Source: Pseudothermotoga thermarum DSM 5069
GTDB lineage: Bacteria > Thermotogota > Thermotogae > Thermotogales > DSM-5069
NCBI RefSeq assembly: GCF_000217815.1
Contig: NC_015707.1
Coordinates: 186,001-250,000, forward strand
DNA length: 64,000 nucleotides
Direction: 5' to 3'
Part shown: positions 1-9,707 of the stretch, one piece after another
Layout: every line of letters begins with the position of its first letter
Position numbering within the stretch: position 1 is the first letter of the stretch
The notes under the pieces: model-generated
What the model was told of the DNA's origin: nothing
The model's input: only the letters and a program-made list of their open reading frames with translations
Databases searched by the model: none
Translations under genes and position numbers: made by a program

Positions 1-1108
1 TCGAATAAACTTTGAACTGATACTCAGCCCTTTTTCTGATAACTTCAAATCTGTGGTTTATAAAGGCTTTGATGAGTTGTTGAAGGTTCATCAGCTTCGG
101 TTTTTTCGCATCTATGACAAGCATTTGAACGTTGAAGCTGTCTTCAAGCTTTGTGTTTTTGAAAAGGTTGTTCAAAACAACCTGTTTGTCTGCGTTCTTT
201 GCAAGCTCTATGACTATTCTCAGACCAGTTTTGTCCGACTCGTCCCTCACGTTTTTGATCATAAGCTTTGGTTCTTTGGTTGCGTAATTTGCTATTTCTT
301 CAACCAGACTTGCCTTGCTCACAGTGTACGGTATTTCGGTTATGACGATTTTGTTGAATTTCTTGTCCTCTTCAAAATGCGTTTTTGCACGTATTATTAT
401 TCTGCCTTTTCCCGTGGCGTAGACTTCAGGAAGCTCTTTTGCGTTTACGACTATTCCTCCGGTTGGAAAATCTGGTCCCTTTATGAACTGAAGTAGCTTC
501 GAAATGGTCGCATTTGGATTTTTGATAACATATCTAATCGCTTCGACAACCTCTGCAAGGTTGTGCGGCGGTATGTTCGTCGCCATGCCAACGGCTATAC
601 CACTTGCACCGTTCAAAAGAAGGTTTGGCACTTTAGCAGGTAGAACTGTTGGTTCTTCCAAAGTGTCATCGAAGTTTTTGGTCATCGGAACTGTTTCTTT
701 GTCAAGATCTTCGAGCATTTCTTCAGCCAGCTGTGAAAGCTTGGCTTCGGTGTATCGCATTGCCGCAGGAGGATCTCTGTCTATGGAACCAAAGTTACCT
801 TGCCCGATGACCAAAGGATATCTCATCACAAAGGGTTGAGCCATTCTCACAAGAGCATCGTAAACAGCCGCATCTCCGTGTGGATGGTATTTACCTATGA
901 CCTCTCCAACGATTCTTGCAGATTTTTTGGTTTGTGCATTGTGAGTCAAACCAAGTTCGTACATGGCATAGAGAATGCGCCTTTGTACTGGCTTTAGACC
1001 GTCACGAACATCAGGTATTGCGCGTCCTATTATGACGCTCATCGAATAATTCATGTAAAGCTCAACAAGTTCTTCTTCTATTGGTCTTGTCAAAAGCTCT
1101 GTCACCAT
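1..1108 (-). CDS. gyrA: DNA gyrase subunit A, N-terminal part (3' end outside window)
   Basis: Type IIA topoisomerase breakage-reunion subunit, which introduces negative supercoils together with GyrB. About 369 codons are present; the gene runs off the left edge. Seen: an N-terminus with [18 protein letters not shown], then [19 protein letters not shown] and [12 protein letters not shown], which carries the catalytic tyrosine (codon near 750). The ATG at 1106-1108 follows AGGAGGG at four bases, and the gene begins 9 bases after the metG stop, so it is the last visible gene of a minus-strand cluster. The residue equivalent to E. coli Ser83 is alanine. GyrA is preferred over ParC because Thermotogae normally have only gyrase; the diagnostic C-terminal GyrA box is outside the window. 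Confidence 0.93.
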   Translation of the reverse strand, partial: MVTELLTRPIEEELVELYMNYSMSVIIGRAIPDVRDGLKPVQRRILYAMYELGLTHNAQTKKSARIVGEVIGKYHPHGDAAVYDALVRMAQPFVMRYPLVIGQGNFGSIDRDPPAAMRYTEAKLSQLAEEMLEDLDKETVPMTKNFDDTLEEPTVLPAKVPNLLLNGASGIAVGMATNIPPHNLAEVVEAIRYVIKNPNATISKLLQFIKGPDFPTGGIVVNAKELPEVYATGKGRIIIRAKTHFEEDKKFNKIVITEIPYTVSKASLVEEIANYATKEPKLMIKNVRDESDKTGLRIVIELAKNADKQVVLNNLFKNTKLEDSFNVQMLVIDAKKPKLMNLQQLIKAFINHRFEVIRKRAEYQFKVYS

Positions 1109-1117
1109 GTTTCCCTC

Positions 1118-3007
1118 CTATGAAACTGTTGCGCCAGGAGCTATCTCTCCATCAACTGTCAGTATTCTCAAAGTATCGTTGAACTTTGCAGCAAGAAGCA
1201 TGCCTTGAGATTCTATACCCATGAGCTTGGCAGGCTTAAGGTTTGCCACGATGATGATGGTTTTACCAATCAAATCCTCCGGCGCATAGTACTTGGCAAT
1301 TCCAGCAACGATTTGTCTGGTTCCAAGCTCACCGACGTCGACAACGAGTTTTAAAAGCTTCTCGGATTTTGGAACTCTTTCCGCTGAAATAACCTTCGCG
1401 GTTCTAAGTTCGACTTTTTTGAACTGGTCGATGTCTATTAGGTTTTGAACATTCTCCATTTTATTCTCCTCCTTTTGAACCGTTGGAACGTATTCTTTTT
1501 TCTCAAAAAGCGGTGCTCCTTTGTAAACGCTTGAACCAGGTTTTAAAACCGCCCAATTTTTCAAAACAGATTCGTTGATTGGGCCATCGTACCCAAGCCT
1601 CTTGAAAACCTCCGAAGAAGAATCAGGCATGATCGGATAAAACATCGTTGCAACCTTCAAAACGGCTTCGCAGACGTTGTAAAGAACTGTGGAAAGTTCA
1701 TCTAGTTTTCCTTCTTTTGCAAGTACCCAAGGCCTTTTTTCATCGAAGTATTTGTTGGCTGCGGCAAGGATTCTCATAACGCTTTCCACAGCCTGGGTCA
1801 AAGCGTAGCTTTCCATGTTGTTTATGTATTCTTCAACACCGTTGAGAACTTGTTGTTTGAATCTTTCATCGATTTCATCGTATTTCGAAGGTGAAGGAAG
1901 CTTTCCGTTGAAATGTTTTTCAACCATTGCAAGAGTCCTATGCAGAAGGTTTCCGTAATCGTTTGCCAAATCGCTGTTGAGTCTTTCAACCAAGTTCCTT
2001 TCAGAAAAATCCCCATCTTTTCCAAAGGTTATGTCGCGCAGAAGGTAAAATCTCAAAACGTCGTTTCCGTATTTGTCAACAAAGTACTTTGGATCTATGG
2101 CATTTCCCAAAGATTTTGAGATCTTTTGGCCATCCACGGTCAACCAACCGTGTGCGTATATCACCTTCGGCAAAGGAAGGCCAACTGACATCAGCATTGC
2201 TGGCCATATTATCGAATGGAAGCGATTGATTTCCTTTCCTATTAGGTGAAGGTCGGCTGGCCAGTACCTGTTGAATTTTTCCATATCGTACGGATAACCT
2301 ATGGCAGAGACATAGTTTATCAACGCATCAACCCAAACGTAGATGACGTGGTCTGGATCGTCTGGCATCGGAACGCCCCACTTGAAAGTGGTTCTGGTTA
2401 TGCTTAAATCCTTTAACCCGCCTTCTAAAATCTTCAGCATCTCGTTTCTTCTAAAATCAGGTTGCACAAAATCTGGATTTTCCTCAAAGTGTTTCAAGAG
2501 AGCATCTCTGTATTTTGAAAGCTTAAAGAAATAGTTCTCCTCTCGGACAAATTTCAGTTCTCTTCCGCACGATGGACACAATTTTTCTTCTCCAATTTCA
2601 TCTTCGCTCCAATAGCTTTCACACGGTACGCAGTACCAGCCTTTGTACTCTCCTTTGTAAATATCTCCGTTTTCCTTCATCTTTTTGACAAAGTACTGCA
2701 CCACTTCCATATGCCTTGGATCGGTTGTCCTTATGAATCCATCGTTCGTTATCTTCAACTTTTTCCAAAGTTGCACGAACTTTTCTGCAAGTTCATCACA
2801 AAAAGTTTGTGGATCTTTACCTGCGTTCGTAGCAGCCTGTAAAATTTTTTGACCATGTTCATCGGTTCCTGTTAAAAAGAAAACATCATACCCCATCATT
2901 CTTTTATACCGAGCAATGATATCGGCAATTATAGTCGTATAGGCACTTCCAACGTGCGGTTCTGAATTAACGTAGTATATCGGTGTGGTTATGTAAAACT
3001 TTTTCAA
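1118..3007 (-). CDS. metG: methionine--tRNA ligase with C-terminal tRNA-binding domain
   Basis: Charges tRNA-Met with methionine in the cytoplasm. The 629-residue protein shows the class I HIGH-like motif in NSEPHVGSAYTT, a zinc knuckle of two CxxC pairs (CVPCESYW and CPSCGREL, about residues 125-150), the KMSKS-type loop GQKISKSLGNA and the anticodon-binding helical region. A C-terminal EMAPII/Trbp111-like domain (from about residue 530, VELRTAKVISAERVPKSEKL) gives the long, dimeric form. The start chosen is TTG at 3007, six bases after GGAGGTG; an upstream in-frame ATG at 3028 lies before that ribosome binding site. It sits between the beta-CASP hydrolase and gyrA with short gaps, so co-transcription is likely. 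Confidence 0.96.
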   Translation of the reverse strand: MKKFYITTPIYYVNSEPHVGSAYTTIIADIIARYKRMMGYDVFFLTGTDEHGQKILQAATNAGKDPQTFCDELAEKFVQLWKKLKITNDGFIRTTDPRHMEVVQYFVKKMKENGDIYKGEYKGWYCVPCESYWSEDEIGEEKLCPSCGRELKFVREENYFFKLSKYRDALLKHFEENPDFVQPDFRRNEMLKILEGGLKDLSITRTTFKWGVPMPDDPDHVIYVWVDALINYVSAIGYPYDMEKFNRYWPADLHLIGKEINRFHSIIWPAMLMSVGLPLPKVIYAHGWLTVDGQKISKSLGNAIDPKYFVDKYGNDVLRFYLLRDITFGKDGDFSERNLVERLNSDLANDYGNLLHRTLAMVEKHFNGKLPSPSKYDEIDERFKQQVLNGVEEYINNMESYALTQAVESVMRILAAANKYFDEKRPWVLAKEGKLDELSTVLYNVCEAVLKVATMFYPIMPDSSSEVFKRLGYDGPINESVLKNWAVLKPGSSVYKGAPLFEKKEYVPTVQKEENKMENVQNLIDIDQFKKVELRTAKVISAERVPKSEKLLKLVVDVGELGTRQIVAGIAKYYAPEDLIGKTIIIVANLKPAKLMGIESQGMLLAAKFNDTLRILTVDGEIAPGATVS

Positions 3008-3028
3008 GTTGTTCACCTCCACATACAC

Positions 3029-4594
3029 CTAAGTATACCACATGTTTTTCAATATGATCTTTTCTTTTCCCCATCTTTCAACGAACCATTCTTTTTCTTC
3101 TGTATGAACAGGCAAGATGTAATCAGGTTCAAGGGAATTTATGAATTCTTCAAGATCTTCGGCAGATATGTGCCCCGACGCGTGAAATTCTTTTGTGAAA
3201 ACGGCTTCGCCGTCTTCAAATCTAATCCCAAACGGTTGTATGAAAAATTTCTTCAACCAATTTCCAAGCCTTTTGGTATCTATCAATTGCTCTTCGGTGT
3301 AAGCTTCACTCGTTGAGTGTATGTAGATCGAACCTTCAAGGGCGCTTGGATCAAGATCGAGCAGCATGGGGATTTCCCAATAACCTGCGCAGACAATGTA
3401 TTTTGACGGATTTGATTCTATTTGATCAGGACCAATCAAAATACCTTCTTCTATGGCTTGCTTCAAAACCTGTTCCTCAAAGCTTGAAAACTGAACCTTC
3501 GCAACGTGGTAAACTTTGATTTGCTTCCTTTCTTCTTCGGAAAGCTTCCAAGCCGGTTCTATCTGCTCCATCATGATCAAATATGCGTAATCTTTTGGCA
3601 TCAAGACCAGATACCTTTCCGTTTTGCAAGCGATCAAAAGAAAAGTCAAAAGTCTTTCCAGATGCCTTACGGGAAAATCTGCTATGACGAGTTTATTTGT
3701 TTTACCAACAAGTTCCAAAGCTTTTTCGTAAACATCCTTTTCCGTGGTTTCGCTGTCTGTCTTTCGAGCCACCCTTGTGCCTTCGGTTATCAACAGCAAA
3801 GGTTTTTTATCGCGAAGAACATCGAAGAACAAGCTGGTCCTTTTGGCAAGCTCTAACCTGGTTGGTCCAAAATGCTCAAACCAAAAGCTTTCCTCTTCTT
3901 TTGTTCTTGGACCTAGTCTGAAATCTCCTGTGTACGCGACCCAAAGCCCGTCAACTTTGACTATCAATCCAGCAGCGCCTATGACTGAATGGTAAGCACG
4001 TTGGACGATCAGCCGATCGTCCCACAAGTCTGATGGATCTGTGAAAATAAATCTTTCTTCAAGTTGATCTTTCGTGTTCAAAGAACCTATTATGCAAACC
4101 TTTCTTTTTTGAAATTTTTCCGACTTGCTGCGGGTTATTTCGGTCAGATCCGATCGAATCAAAGGATCACTGGGTTTAACGCGTTTTCTGGGATAAAGTT
4201 CTGCGATCAAATCTTGCTTTAAATCAGAATTTGCCTTCATGATAGCCAAAGTTTCGTTGGTCATCAAAAGTGGAATGTCTGGTTTTATCAATCCAATCAT
4301 TCCACAGTGATCCGCATGCGCGTGGCTGATGAAAAGAAATTTCACGTCAATTGAATCATCAAAACAAGGTGGGTTTAGATCCTCTCTGTAAATATCGAGC
4401 TTTGGTATCAGTTCAAGCTTGCTAAGATCAGCCAAAATTCTGCCGGTTCTTGGCTGAACGAACTCTTCAAAGAACAAAGACCAAAGGGTAAAATTCAAGC
4501 CAAAATCCAGTAAAAACCCTTTGTTAGATTTATCTGCAACAAGAATTTTGTTACCACCAATCGTTTCATGACCGTCGAGAACTTTTATAAGCAA
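3029..4594 (-). CDS. MBL-fold / beta-CASP-like metallo-hydrolase (RNase J-like)
   Basis: A 521-residue zinc hydrolase of the metallo-beta-lactamase fold. Near residue 90 the signature HAHADHCG binds two zinc ions. A second histidine-containing strand is HSVIGAAGLIV, followed by YTGDFRLG with the bridging Asp. The tail has ASGHIS and ILPVHTEE, which correspond to the terminal beta-CASP motifs of RNase J and CPSF enzymes, so an RNase acting on single-stranded RNA is the favoured guess. It is not a canonical RNase J: the order of middle segments is unusual and the C-terminal domain is absent. TTG start at 4594 behind GGAGTGA. It is the second gene of the cluster that ends in gyrA, 36 bases after the channel gene. 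Confidence 0.75.
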   Translation of the reverse strand: MLIKVLDGHETIGGNKILVADKSNKGFLLDFGLNFTLWSLFFEEFVQPRTGRILADLSKLELIPKLDIYREDLNPPCFDDSIDVKFLFISHAHADHCGMIGLIKPDIPLLMTNETLAIMKANSDLKQDLIAELYPRKRVKPSDPLIRSDLTEITRSKSEKFQKRKVCIIGSLNTKDQLEERFIFTDPSDLWDDRLIVQRAYHSVIGAAGLIVKVDGLWVAYTGDFRLGPRTKEEESFWFEHFGPTRLELAKRTSLFFDVLRDKKPLLLITEGTRVARKTDSETTEKDVYEKALELVGKTNKLVIADFPVRHLERLLTFLLIACKTERYLVLMPKDYAYLIMMEQIEPAWKLSEEERKQIKVYHVAKVQFSSFEEQVLKQAIEEGILIGPDQIESNPSKYIVCAGYWEIPMLLDLDPSALEGSIYIHSTSEAYTEEQLIDTKRLGNWLKKFFIQPFGIRFEDGEAVFTKEFHASGHISAEDLEEFINSLEPDYILPVHTEEKEWFVERWGKEKIILKNMWYT

Positions 4595-4630
4595 AAAATC
4601 ACTCCGAAAATTGATTCTACCACGAATTTT

Positions 4631-5683
4631 TTAAACAGCCAGTTCGTTGAAGAAATTCTCAATCATATCTGCAAGACCTGCGACGATCAAAACATCGTTT
4701 TCCTTTAGAACGTGGTTATTTTTATCGTCATCTTTGAGTATCAGCTTTCCTTCACTTTCTATTGCAATAACGGTGATCTCATACTTTTTAAACAAATCGC
4801 ACTCTGAAACCTTTTGCCCGATGCACTTGAAATTTTTCTCAACCTTTAGGTATTCGATTTTCAACGTCTTCTTTCCAAAGGCCTCGAAGCTGAAAACCAT
4901 CCTTCCAGTTTTCTCAAGGGCAGATTTTGCTAGTTCAAAGCCGGCTATCTCGGAAGTGGCTATCACCACATCGGCACCAGCATAGTAGAGCTTTTTCACA
5001 TCCTCGATATCGGTTGCTCCAGAGATTACCTTGATGTTCGGATTTATTGACTTGGCAGTTAGAGTCACAAAAACGTTCAACGTATCATCCCCATACGCTG
5101 CCACAAGGGTTTTGGCTCTTTTCAATCCTGCCTCCAGTAAGGTGTTTTCATCTCTGCCGTCCCCAAGAACGTAGTAATACCTACCGTGCCTTTCTTTTTC
5201 TGGAAGCTGTTCTACTATTTTCCTTATTTCCTCTTCGTCTTCCCCAACGATCACCACGTCAACATCATGCCTGAGAAGCTCATAAACCAAATACTTTGTC
5301 GCTTTCGTGATATCAACTACGATTATGTGATCGGTCAGTTTTTCTATCATCCTTTTCATTCGCCTCCTTTTGAAATAACTTCTGGCACTTTCTTCAAAAA
5401 ATATCGCCGCAATGTTGGACAATCCGTATGTGAAAGCACTTATTCCAGAAACTATCAGAACGGACGTGAATATCTTCGATGCGTTGGAAAAATTCTCTTT
5501 CGGGAGTGTGTATCCAACCGTGGAAACACTGATTATCGTGAAGAAAAACGAATCAATTATCGGCAAATTCTCGGTGTAATGGTAGTAGAAGGTCCCGATC
5601 AACAGGATAATCAAGATTAGCAAAATCAGTTTTGTTATTCTTTGAAAAAGAAGTTTTTCAACCTTTTGATTCTTGTTCTGCAT
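4631..5683 (-). CDS. two-TM potassium channel-like protein with RCK (TrkA-N/TrkA-C) domains
   Basis: A 350-residue inner-membrane protein. TM1 is about residues 14-32, then a pore helix and filter SVSTVGYTLP, TM2 (about 68-90), a cytosolic RCK-N Rossmann domain (from about 115) and a C-terminal TrkA-C domain (from about 255). This is the MthK-like plan for a ligand-gated K+ channel. Two oddities are visible. The filter lacks the usual GD after TVGY. The nucleotide loop that normally reads GxGxxG is VVDITKATKYL, with no glycines. The rest of the RCK fold (GDGRDENTLLEAG, AYGDDTLNVF) is kept. The start is ATG at 5683, seven bases after GGAGG; the open frame extends upstream to 6151 but that part is antisense to purK. 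Confidence 0.8.
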   Translation of the reverse strand: MQNKNQKVEKLLFQRITKLILLILIILLIGTFYYHYTENLPIIDSFFFTIISVSTVGYTLPKENFSNASKIFTSVLIVSGISAFTYGLSNIAAIFFEESARSYFKRRRMKRMIEKLTDHIIVVDITKATKYLVYELLRHDVDVVIVGEDEEEIRKIVEQLPEKERHGRYYYVLGDGRDENTLLEAGLKRAKTLVAAYGDDTLNVFVTLTAKSINPNIKVISGATDIEDVKKLYYAGADVVIATSEIAGFELAKSALEKTGRMVFSFEAFGKKTLKIEYLKVEKNFKCIGQKVSECDLFKKYEITVIAIESEGKLILKDDDKNNHVLKENDVLIVAGLADMIENFFNELAV

Positions 5684-5851
5684 GACTTTTCCTCCACCAA
5701 ACAATATTCGACACGTATATATAAATCCTATCAAATTCACGTTTTCAAGTCCACGCTTTTTAGAAAACCCAAATAACGTTGCAACATCGTCATTAAACAA
5801 CTCGTTACAAAAGATTAGATTCAATTTTGAAAAGATCAAGTTAAACTCAAT

Positions 5852-7030
5852 GTGAGGTGGTGCAACCTGCAAGGCAAAAGGGTTCTTCATCCACCTGCGT
5901 GGATAGGAGTTGTCGGCGGGGGACAGCTTGGAAGAATGCTTGCCATGGAAGCAAAAAGAATGGGATATTCCGTGGTGGTTCTTGATCCCACTGAAAACTC
6001 CCCCGCAGGACAAGTTGCAGACTTTCAAATTGTCGCACCTTTTTCGGACAAAACGGCTCTGCGAAAACTGGCTGAGCAAAGTGATGTCATAACCTATGAA
6101 TTTGAGCACATAGATGCTGAAGCACTTCATGAACTTGAAATTGAAAATCACACAGTCATTCCTTCGAGTAAAACGCTGAAAATCATAAAAGACAAATACT
6201 TGCAGAAAATGACCTTGTACAATGCAAATTTGCCTGTTCCACCTTTTTGCAAGATAGAAAGCAAGGAAGATTTGGTCAAAAGAATAGGCGAATTCGGCTT
6301 GCCCGTTGTGTTAAAAGCTCGCCAAGGTGGATACGATGGTAAAGGCAATTTTGTCATAAAAAGTGAATCCGACGTTGATTTGGCGTATGAAAAACTTGCA
6401 GGAAAAGATCTGATGCTTGAAAAATACATCCACTTTGTCAAAGAGCTGTCAATTTTGGTTGCCAGGAATTTTGAAGGTGAAGTAAAATTTTATCCTGTGG
6501 TGGAAAATATCCACGAAGAAAATATTCTGAGAATAACAAAAGTACCAGCGCAAATAGATTCGTCGATAAAGTCCAAAGTAGAACAAATCGCACGCAAAGT
6601 TGTCGAAGTGTTGAACGATTGCGGTATCTTTTGCATAGAATTGTTCTTGGATTCAAATGGTCAAGTCTTTATAAACGAAATCGCCCCAAGACCTCACAAC
6701 TCAGGTCATTACACGATAGAAGCCTGCGTGACGTCCCAATTTGAACAGCTTGTCAGAATACTCACTGGAATGCCACTTGGTTCTACACAGTTGATCTCAC
6801 CTTGCGTAATGGTGAACATTCTTGGAAACGACGAAGTTTTTGGTAAATACACTGTCGAAGGACTTGAAAAAATATTGTCCATGGAGAAAGTTTATCTTCA
6901 TCTGTATGGAAAATCCACAACTAGCAGACTGCGAAAACTTGGCCACATAACGGTTTTAGACGAAAACGTAGAAAAAGCGGAGCGCAAAGCACTTGAAACA
7001 CTTTCACACTTGAAGATTAAACCTCTTTGA
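5852..7030 (+). CDS. purK: 5-(carboxyamino)imidazole ribonucleotide synthase
   Basis: ATP-grasp enzyme that carboxylates AIR to N5-CAIR in purine synthesis. Seen: a preATP-grasp domain starting WIGVVGGGQLGRMLAMEA, SPAGQVADFQIV, the ATP-grasp core VLKARQGGYDGKGNFV, and the catalytic segment FINEIAPRPHNSGHYTIEAC. Length (392) fits the family. The start is uncertain: GTG at 5852 opens the frame, but GAGGTGG lies just after it at 5855, which would suit an unusual CTG at 5867; no ATG, GTG or TTG follows in frame before the conserved WIGVVGGGQ. purE follows after 15 bases, so the two sequential steps are co-expressed. Confidence 0.95.
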   Translation: MRWCNLQGKRVLHPPAWIGVVGGGQLGRMLAMEAKRMGYSVVVLDPTENSPAGQVADFQIVAPFSDKTALRKLAEQSDVITYEFEHIDAEALHELEIENHTVIPSSKTLKIIKDKYLQKMTLYNANLPVPPFCKIESKEDLVKRIGEFGLPVVLKARQGGYDGKGNFVIKSESDVDLAYEKLAGKDLMLEKYIHFVKELSILVARNFEGEVKFYPVVENIHEENILRITKVPAQIDSSIKSKVEQIARKVVEVLNDCGIFCIELFLDSNGQVFINEIAPRPHNSGHYTIEACVTSQFEQLVRILTGMPLGSTQLISPCVMVNILGNDEVFGKYTVEGLEKILSMEKVYLHLYGKSTTSRLRKLGHITVLDENVEKAERKALETLSHLKIKPL

Positions 7031-7045
7031 AAGGGGGATTAATCC

Positions 7046-7510
7046 ATGAACATGGATGACAAACCAATTCGCCGACCAAAGGTGGGAATAATTATGGGAA
7101 GCCACTCTGATTTTCCCGTTATGAAAGAAGCCGCCGAAGTTCTGGAAGAATTTGGGATAGAGTATGAAATAAAAATCGTATCTGCACACAGAACTCCTGA
7201 TCTCATGTACGAGTATGCCAAAACAGCCGAAGCTAGGGGGTTGAAAGTCATCATCGCTGGTGCGGGTGGATCTGCACATCTTCCTGGAATGGTTGCTTCC
7301 TTGACACACCTTCCGGTGATTGGAGTGCCTATCAAAACTAAAAGTTTAGAAGGATTAGATTCGCTTTTATCAATAGTCCAAATGCCAGCTGGAATTCCCG
7401 TTGGAACGGTGCCAATCAACGGAGCAAGAAATGCGGCTTTGCTAGCCGCAAGAATATTAGGAGTACTTGATCCAAAGGTGAAAGAAAAACTACAACACGC
7501 AGTGCAGTGA
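7046..7510 (+). CDS. purE: 5-(carboxyamino)imidazole ribonucleotide mutase
   Basis: Moves the carboxylate of N5-CAIR to give CAIR, the step after PurK. The 154-residue protein carries the class I PurE signatures: [17 protein letters not shown], the catalytic [13 protein letters not shown], and [17 protein letters not shown], followed by [19 protein letters not shown] and [13 protein letters not shown]. The ATG at 7046 is eight bases after a GGGGG ribosome binding site and directly follows purK. The next gene is convergent (stop at 7529) and no hairpin terminator is seen in the 18-base gap. Confidence 0.97.
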   Translation: MNMDDKPIRRPKVGIIMGSHSDFPVMKEAAEVLEEFGIEYEIKIVSAHRTPDLMYEYAKTAEARGLKVIIAGAGGSAHLPGMVASLTHLPVIGVPIKTKSLEGLDSLLSIVQMPAGIPVGTVPINGARNAALLAARILGVLDPKVKEKLQHAVQ

Positions 7511-7528
7511 ATCCCAAAGCAAAAAATA

Positions 7529-8773
7529 TCATTGTAAAACTTTTGGTCGCTTTTTTGATATCACTCCAGTGATCAACTTGTCGCTGTTGAAGATTTTGAT
7601 AATCACGCTCATCAAAAACACTGCCAGTATCGTGTTGTAAAGAATCCCAAGCATCGTGAATGAATAGTTATCGAAAAGCATGTTTCTTAAAGAAAGCATC
7701 GGATGCGTAAAAGGTATTGCAAACACGGCGACTTTTAACGGTGTACTGAGAGTGCCAAAATCTTTGAACATCGTCAAAAACATACTCACCAAAGCAAGGG
7801 CAACCAGCGGAAAAGTCATTGTTTGAGCGCTTTTGTAATCCTTTGAAAGAATTCCAAGCAGCATACCCAATGCTATTCCGCATATTAAAGCAGAAAACAA
7901 CGACAGACCGACCAAGCCGTATTCAAAGGGTGTAACACTTAATCCAAGCTCCTGCGGGATAGACATCGAAACAGCACGCATGTAGGATGAAAAACCTATC
8001 ATGTATATACCAGCCATTATGACACCTGATATTGCACCGGCCAAAATCTTTGCAAAGACGATATACCCACGCTTGACAGGCATCGTCATCAAAGTTTCCA
8101 AGGTCTTGTTCTCTTTTTCCAAGCCCATCGATGAAATAACGGTTGTTCCAGCCATGATTATGAGCATCATCACGATAACCGACGTCGTCGTTGACTGAGA
8201 AGATGCAATGTTTACAAGTTGCGATGGAGAGATTTTTTCGTAGACTCTGTCCTGAAATATCACCACAGGTTCTTGAGCTATCGGCTCGAGTAGAAACGCT
8301 GGATCAGATACACCATGTTGAATTGCCATGGAATAGGTGAGCTGTTTCTTAATGCTTTCTACAAGTCCACTGATAACCGCAGACGATACCGTGTCCATTA
8401 TCCCCAAACCTCTGATATAAGAAACGATTTTTATTTTCCCTTGCTTGTATGAAAGAATGTCGTTAGAAAAATTTTCTTCGATCACTAAAACGGCTGCCCC
8501 ATTGTTTTGCTTCACAGCCTGAAGCGCTTCTTCGTAGTCTTTTCCAAGATAAACAACATGTGCAGCATTGCTTAGAGCCTCTTCCACCGCCTTGGCATAA
8601 TAACCTTCGTCCAAATTGACGATAGCTATCGTAGGCTTTTTGGTAACTTGCTCTTCAATATTGCCAATGGTTTTACCTATGAAAGCGTAAACCACAGACA
8701 GAGCAACTATGCTAACAATACCGGATATGGTTAAAACCTCTTTCAACTCTTTTTTCAGCAAGTTCCAGAACAT
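7529..8773 (-). CDS. ABC transporter permease, ABC-2 / NatB-like
   Basis: Membrane subunit of an ABC-2-type exporter, 414 residues. One N-terminal membrane segment (about 16-36) is followed by a large extracytoplasmic domain (about 40-190). A bundle of five C-terminal segments starts with SVIVMMLIIMAGTTVISSMG and the cytosolic element EKENKTLETLMTMPVKRG, which is the coupling region typical of NatB/YhaP proteins. It overlaps the ATPase gene by 19 bases (ATG at 8773, ribosome binding site AGGTGG inside the upstream gene), so the two are translationally linked. Substrate unknown; Na+, drugs or peptides are the usual options for this family. Confidence 0.85.
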   Translation of the reverse strand: MFWNLLKKELKEVLTISGIVSIVALSVVYAFIGKTIGNIEEQVTKKPTIAIVNLDEGYYAKAVEEALSNAAHVVYLGKDYEEALQAVKQNNGAAVLVIEENFSNDILSYKQGKIKIVSYIRGLGIMDTVSSAVISGLVESIKKQLTYSMAIQHGVSDPAFLLEPIAQEPVVIFQDRVYEKISPSQLVNIASSQSTTTSVIVMMLIIMAGTTVISSMGLEKENKTLETLMTMPVKRGYIVFAKILAGAISGVIMAGIYMIGFSSYMRAVSMSIPQELGLSVTPFEYGLVGLSLFSALICGIALGMLLGILSKDYKSAQTMTFPLVALALVSMFLTMFKDFGTLSTPLKVAVFAIPFTHPMLSLRNMLFDNYSFTMLGILYNTILAVFLMSVIIKIFNSDKLITGVISKKRPKVLQ

Positions 8774-9489
8774 CGTACCACCTCGATGAAGACTTCCTCA
8801 ATGTTGGAAGCTTTGTATTCTTCCTTAAGTTGATTTGGTGTGCCCGATTTCACTATCTGACCGTTGTTTACCAAGGCAATTCGATCACACAAAAAATCAA
8901 CTTCAAGCATGTTGTGAGAGGATAATAGAACCGTTCCTCCGTTCTTTGCGTAATCTTTTATCATTTTTCTAACGTCCTGTGCGTTGAGAACATCCAAACC
9001 GGAAGTTGGCTCATCTAATATGGCAAGCTTTGGGTTAACCATCAAAGCTCTTGCTATCAAAAGTCTTCTTGTCATACCCTTGCTGTAGGTTGCAACTTTG
9101 GCTTTGATTTTTTCACCAAGGTTTGCCATTTGCACTCCTTTTTCAACCATCTGTTTGAATTCAGATTCGCTTTTTGCGAAGAACCTTGCTATGAATTTCA
9201 AATAATCCAAACCTGTGAGCTCTTTGTAAGCTCCTGCATCCTCAGGAAGGTAGCTGATGCATTGCCTGACGGAATCTGCCTCTTTTACAACGTCGTATCC
9301 GAAAATTTTCACAGTACCAGATGACGGTTTGAGTAATGTTGCAAGTATCCTAAGAGTTGTGGTTTTTCCTGCGCCGTTTGGACCTATCAAACCAAAGATC
9401 TCGCCTTCTTGAACCTGGAAGCTAACCCCTCTCAAAGCTTGGAAAGAATCATAGTATTTCACAAGATCAATTACCTCAACAGCTTTCAA
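8755..9489 (-). CDS. ABC transporter ATP-binding protein, NatA-like
   Basis: The 244-residue ATPase of the exporter whose permease follows. Walker A is LIGPNGAGKTTTLRIL (about residue 35), the Q-loop region is YLPEDAGAYKELTG, the signature is degenerate (YSKGMTRRL in place of LSGGQ, as in many NatA proteins), Walker B is LAILDEPTSGLD and the switch histidine is in LLSSHNMLEV. TTG start at 9489, five bases after AGGGGTG. The 218 bases upstream (9490-9707) hold no gene that I recognise; a TATTAT element near the start could be a -10 box but no convincing -35 was found. Confidence 0.92.
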   Translation of the reverse strand: MKAVEVIDLVKYYDSFQALRGVSFQVQEGEIFGLIGPNGAGKTTTLRILATLLKPSSGTVKIFGYDVVKEADSVRQCISYLPEDAGAYKELTGLDYLKFIARFFAKSESEFKQMVEKGVQMANLGEKIKAKVATYSKGMTRRLLIARALMVNPKLAILDEPTSGLDVLNAQDVRKMIKDYAKNGGTVLLSSHNMLEVDFLCDRIALVNNGQIVKSGTPNQLKEEYKASNIEEVFIEVVRCSGTC

Positions 9490-9707
9490 ATGAACACCCC
9501 TGACAAGATAATATCATGATGCCATCAGAATGCTACTTTGTATAGGATAAGCTCTTAGAATCACACGATGGTGCAAAAGAGTCCTTTGCAGTAGCAGATA
9601 AAGTTAGGAAAAAAATTTATTAAGATTGACTCATCAACAAACCAAATTTGTAATCAAAGCTCGGCTGAGTTCTGTGTCCTTCAATGCGTTAAGATAAGCA
9701 GTAAAGA

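Noticed and set aside
53-1000. Three plus-strand open frames at the left edge
   Set aside because: They are antisense to gyrA, whose translation shows all gyrase motifs.
4631-6151. 506-residue version of the channel protein
   Set aside because: The extra 156 residues are antisense to purK and lie upstream of a good ribosome binding site at the ATG 5683.
9490-9707. Short gene or RNA in the gap before the ABC genes
   Set aside because: No frame of useful length with a ribosome binding site, and no stable hairpin; only weak promoter-like boxes.
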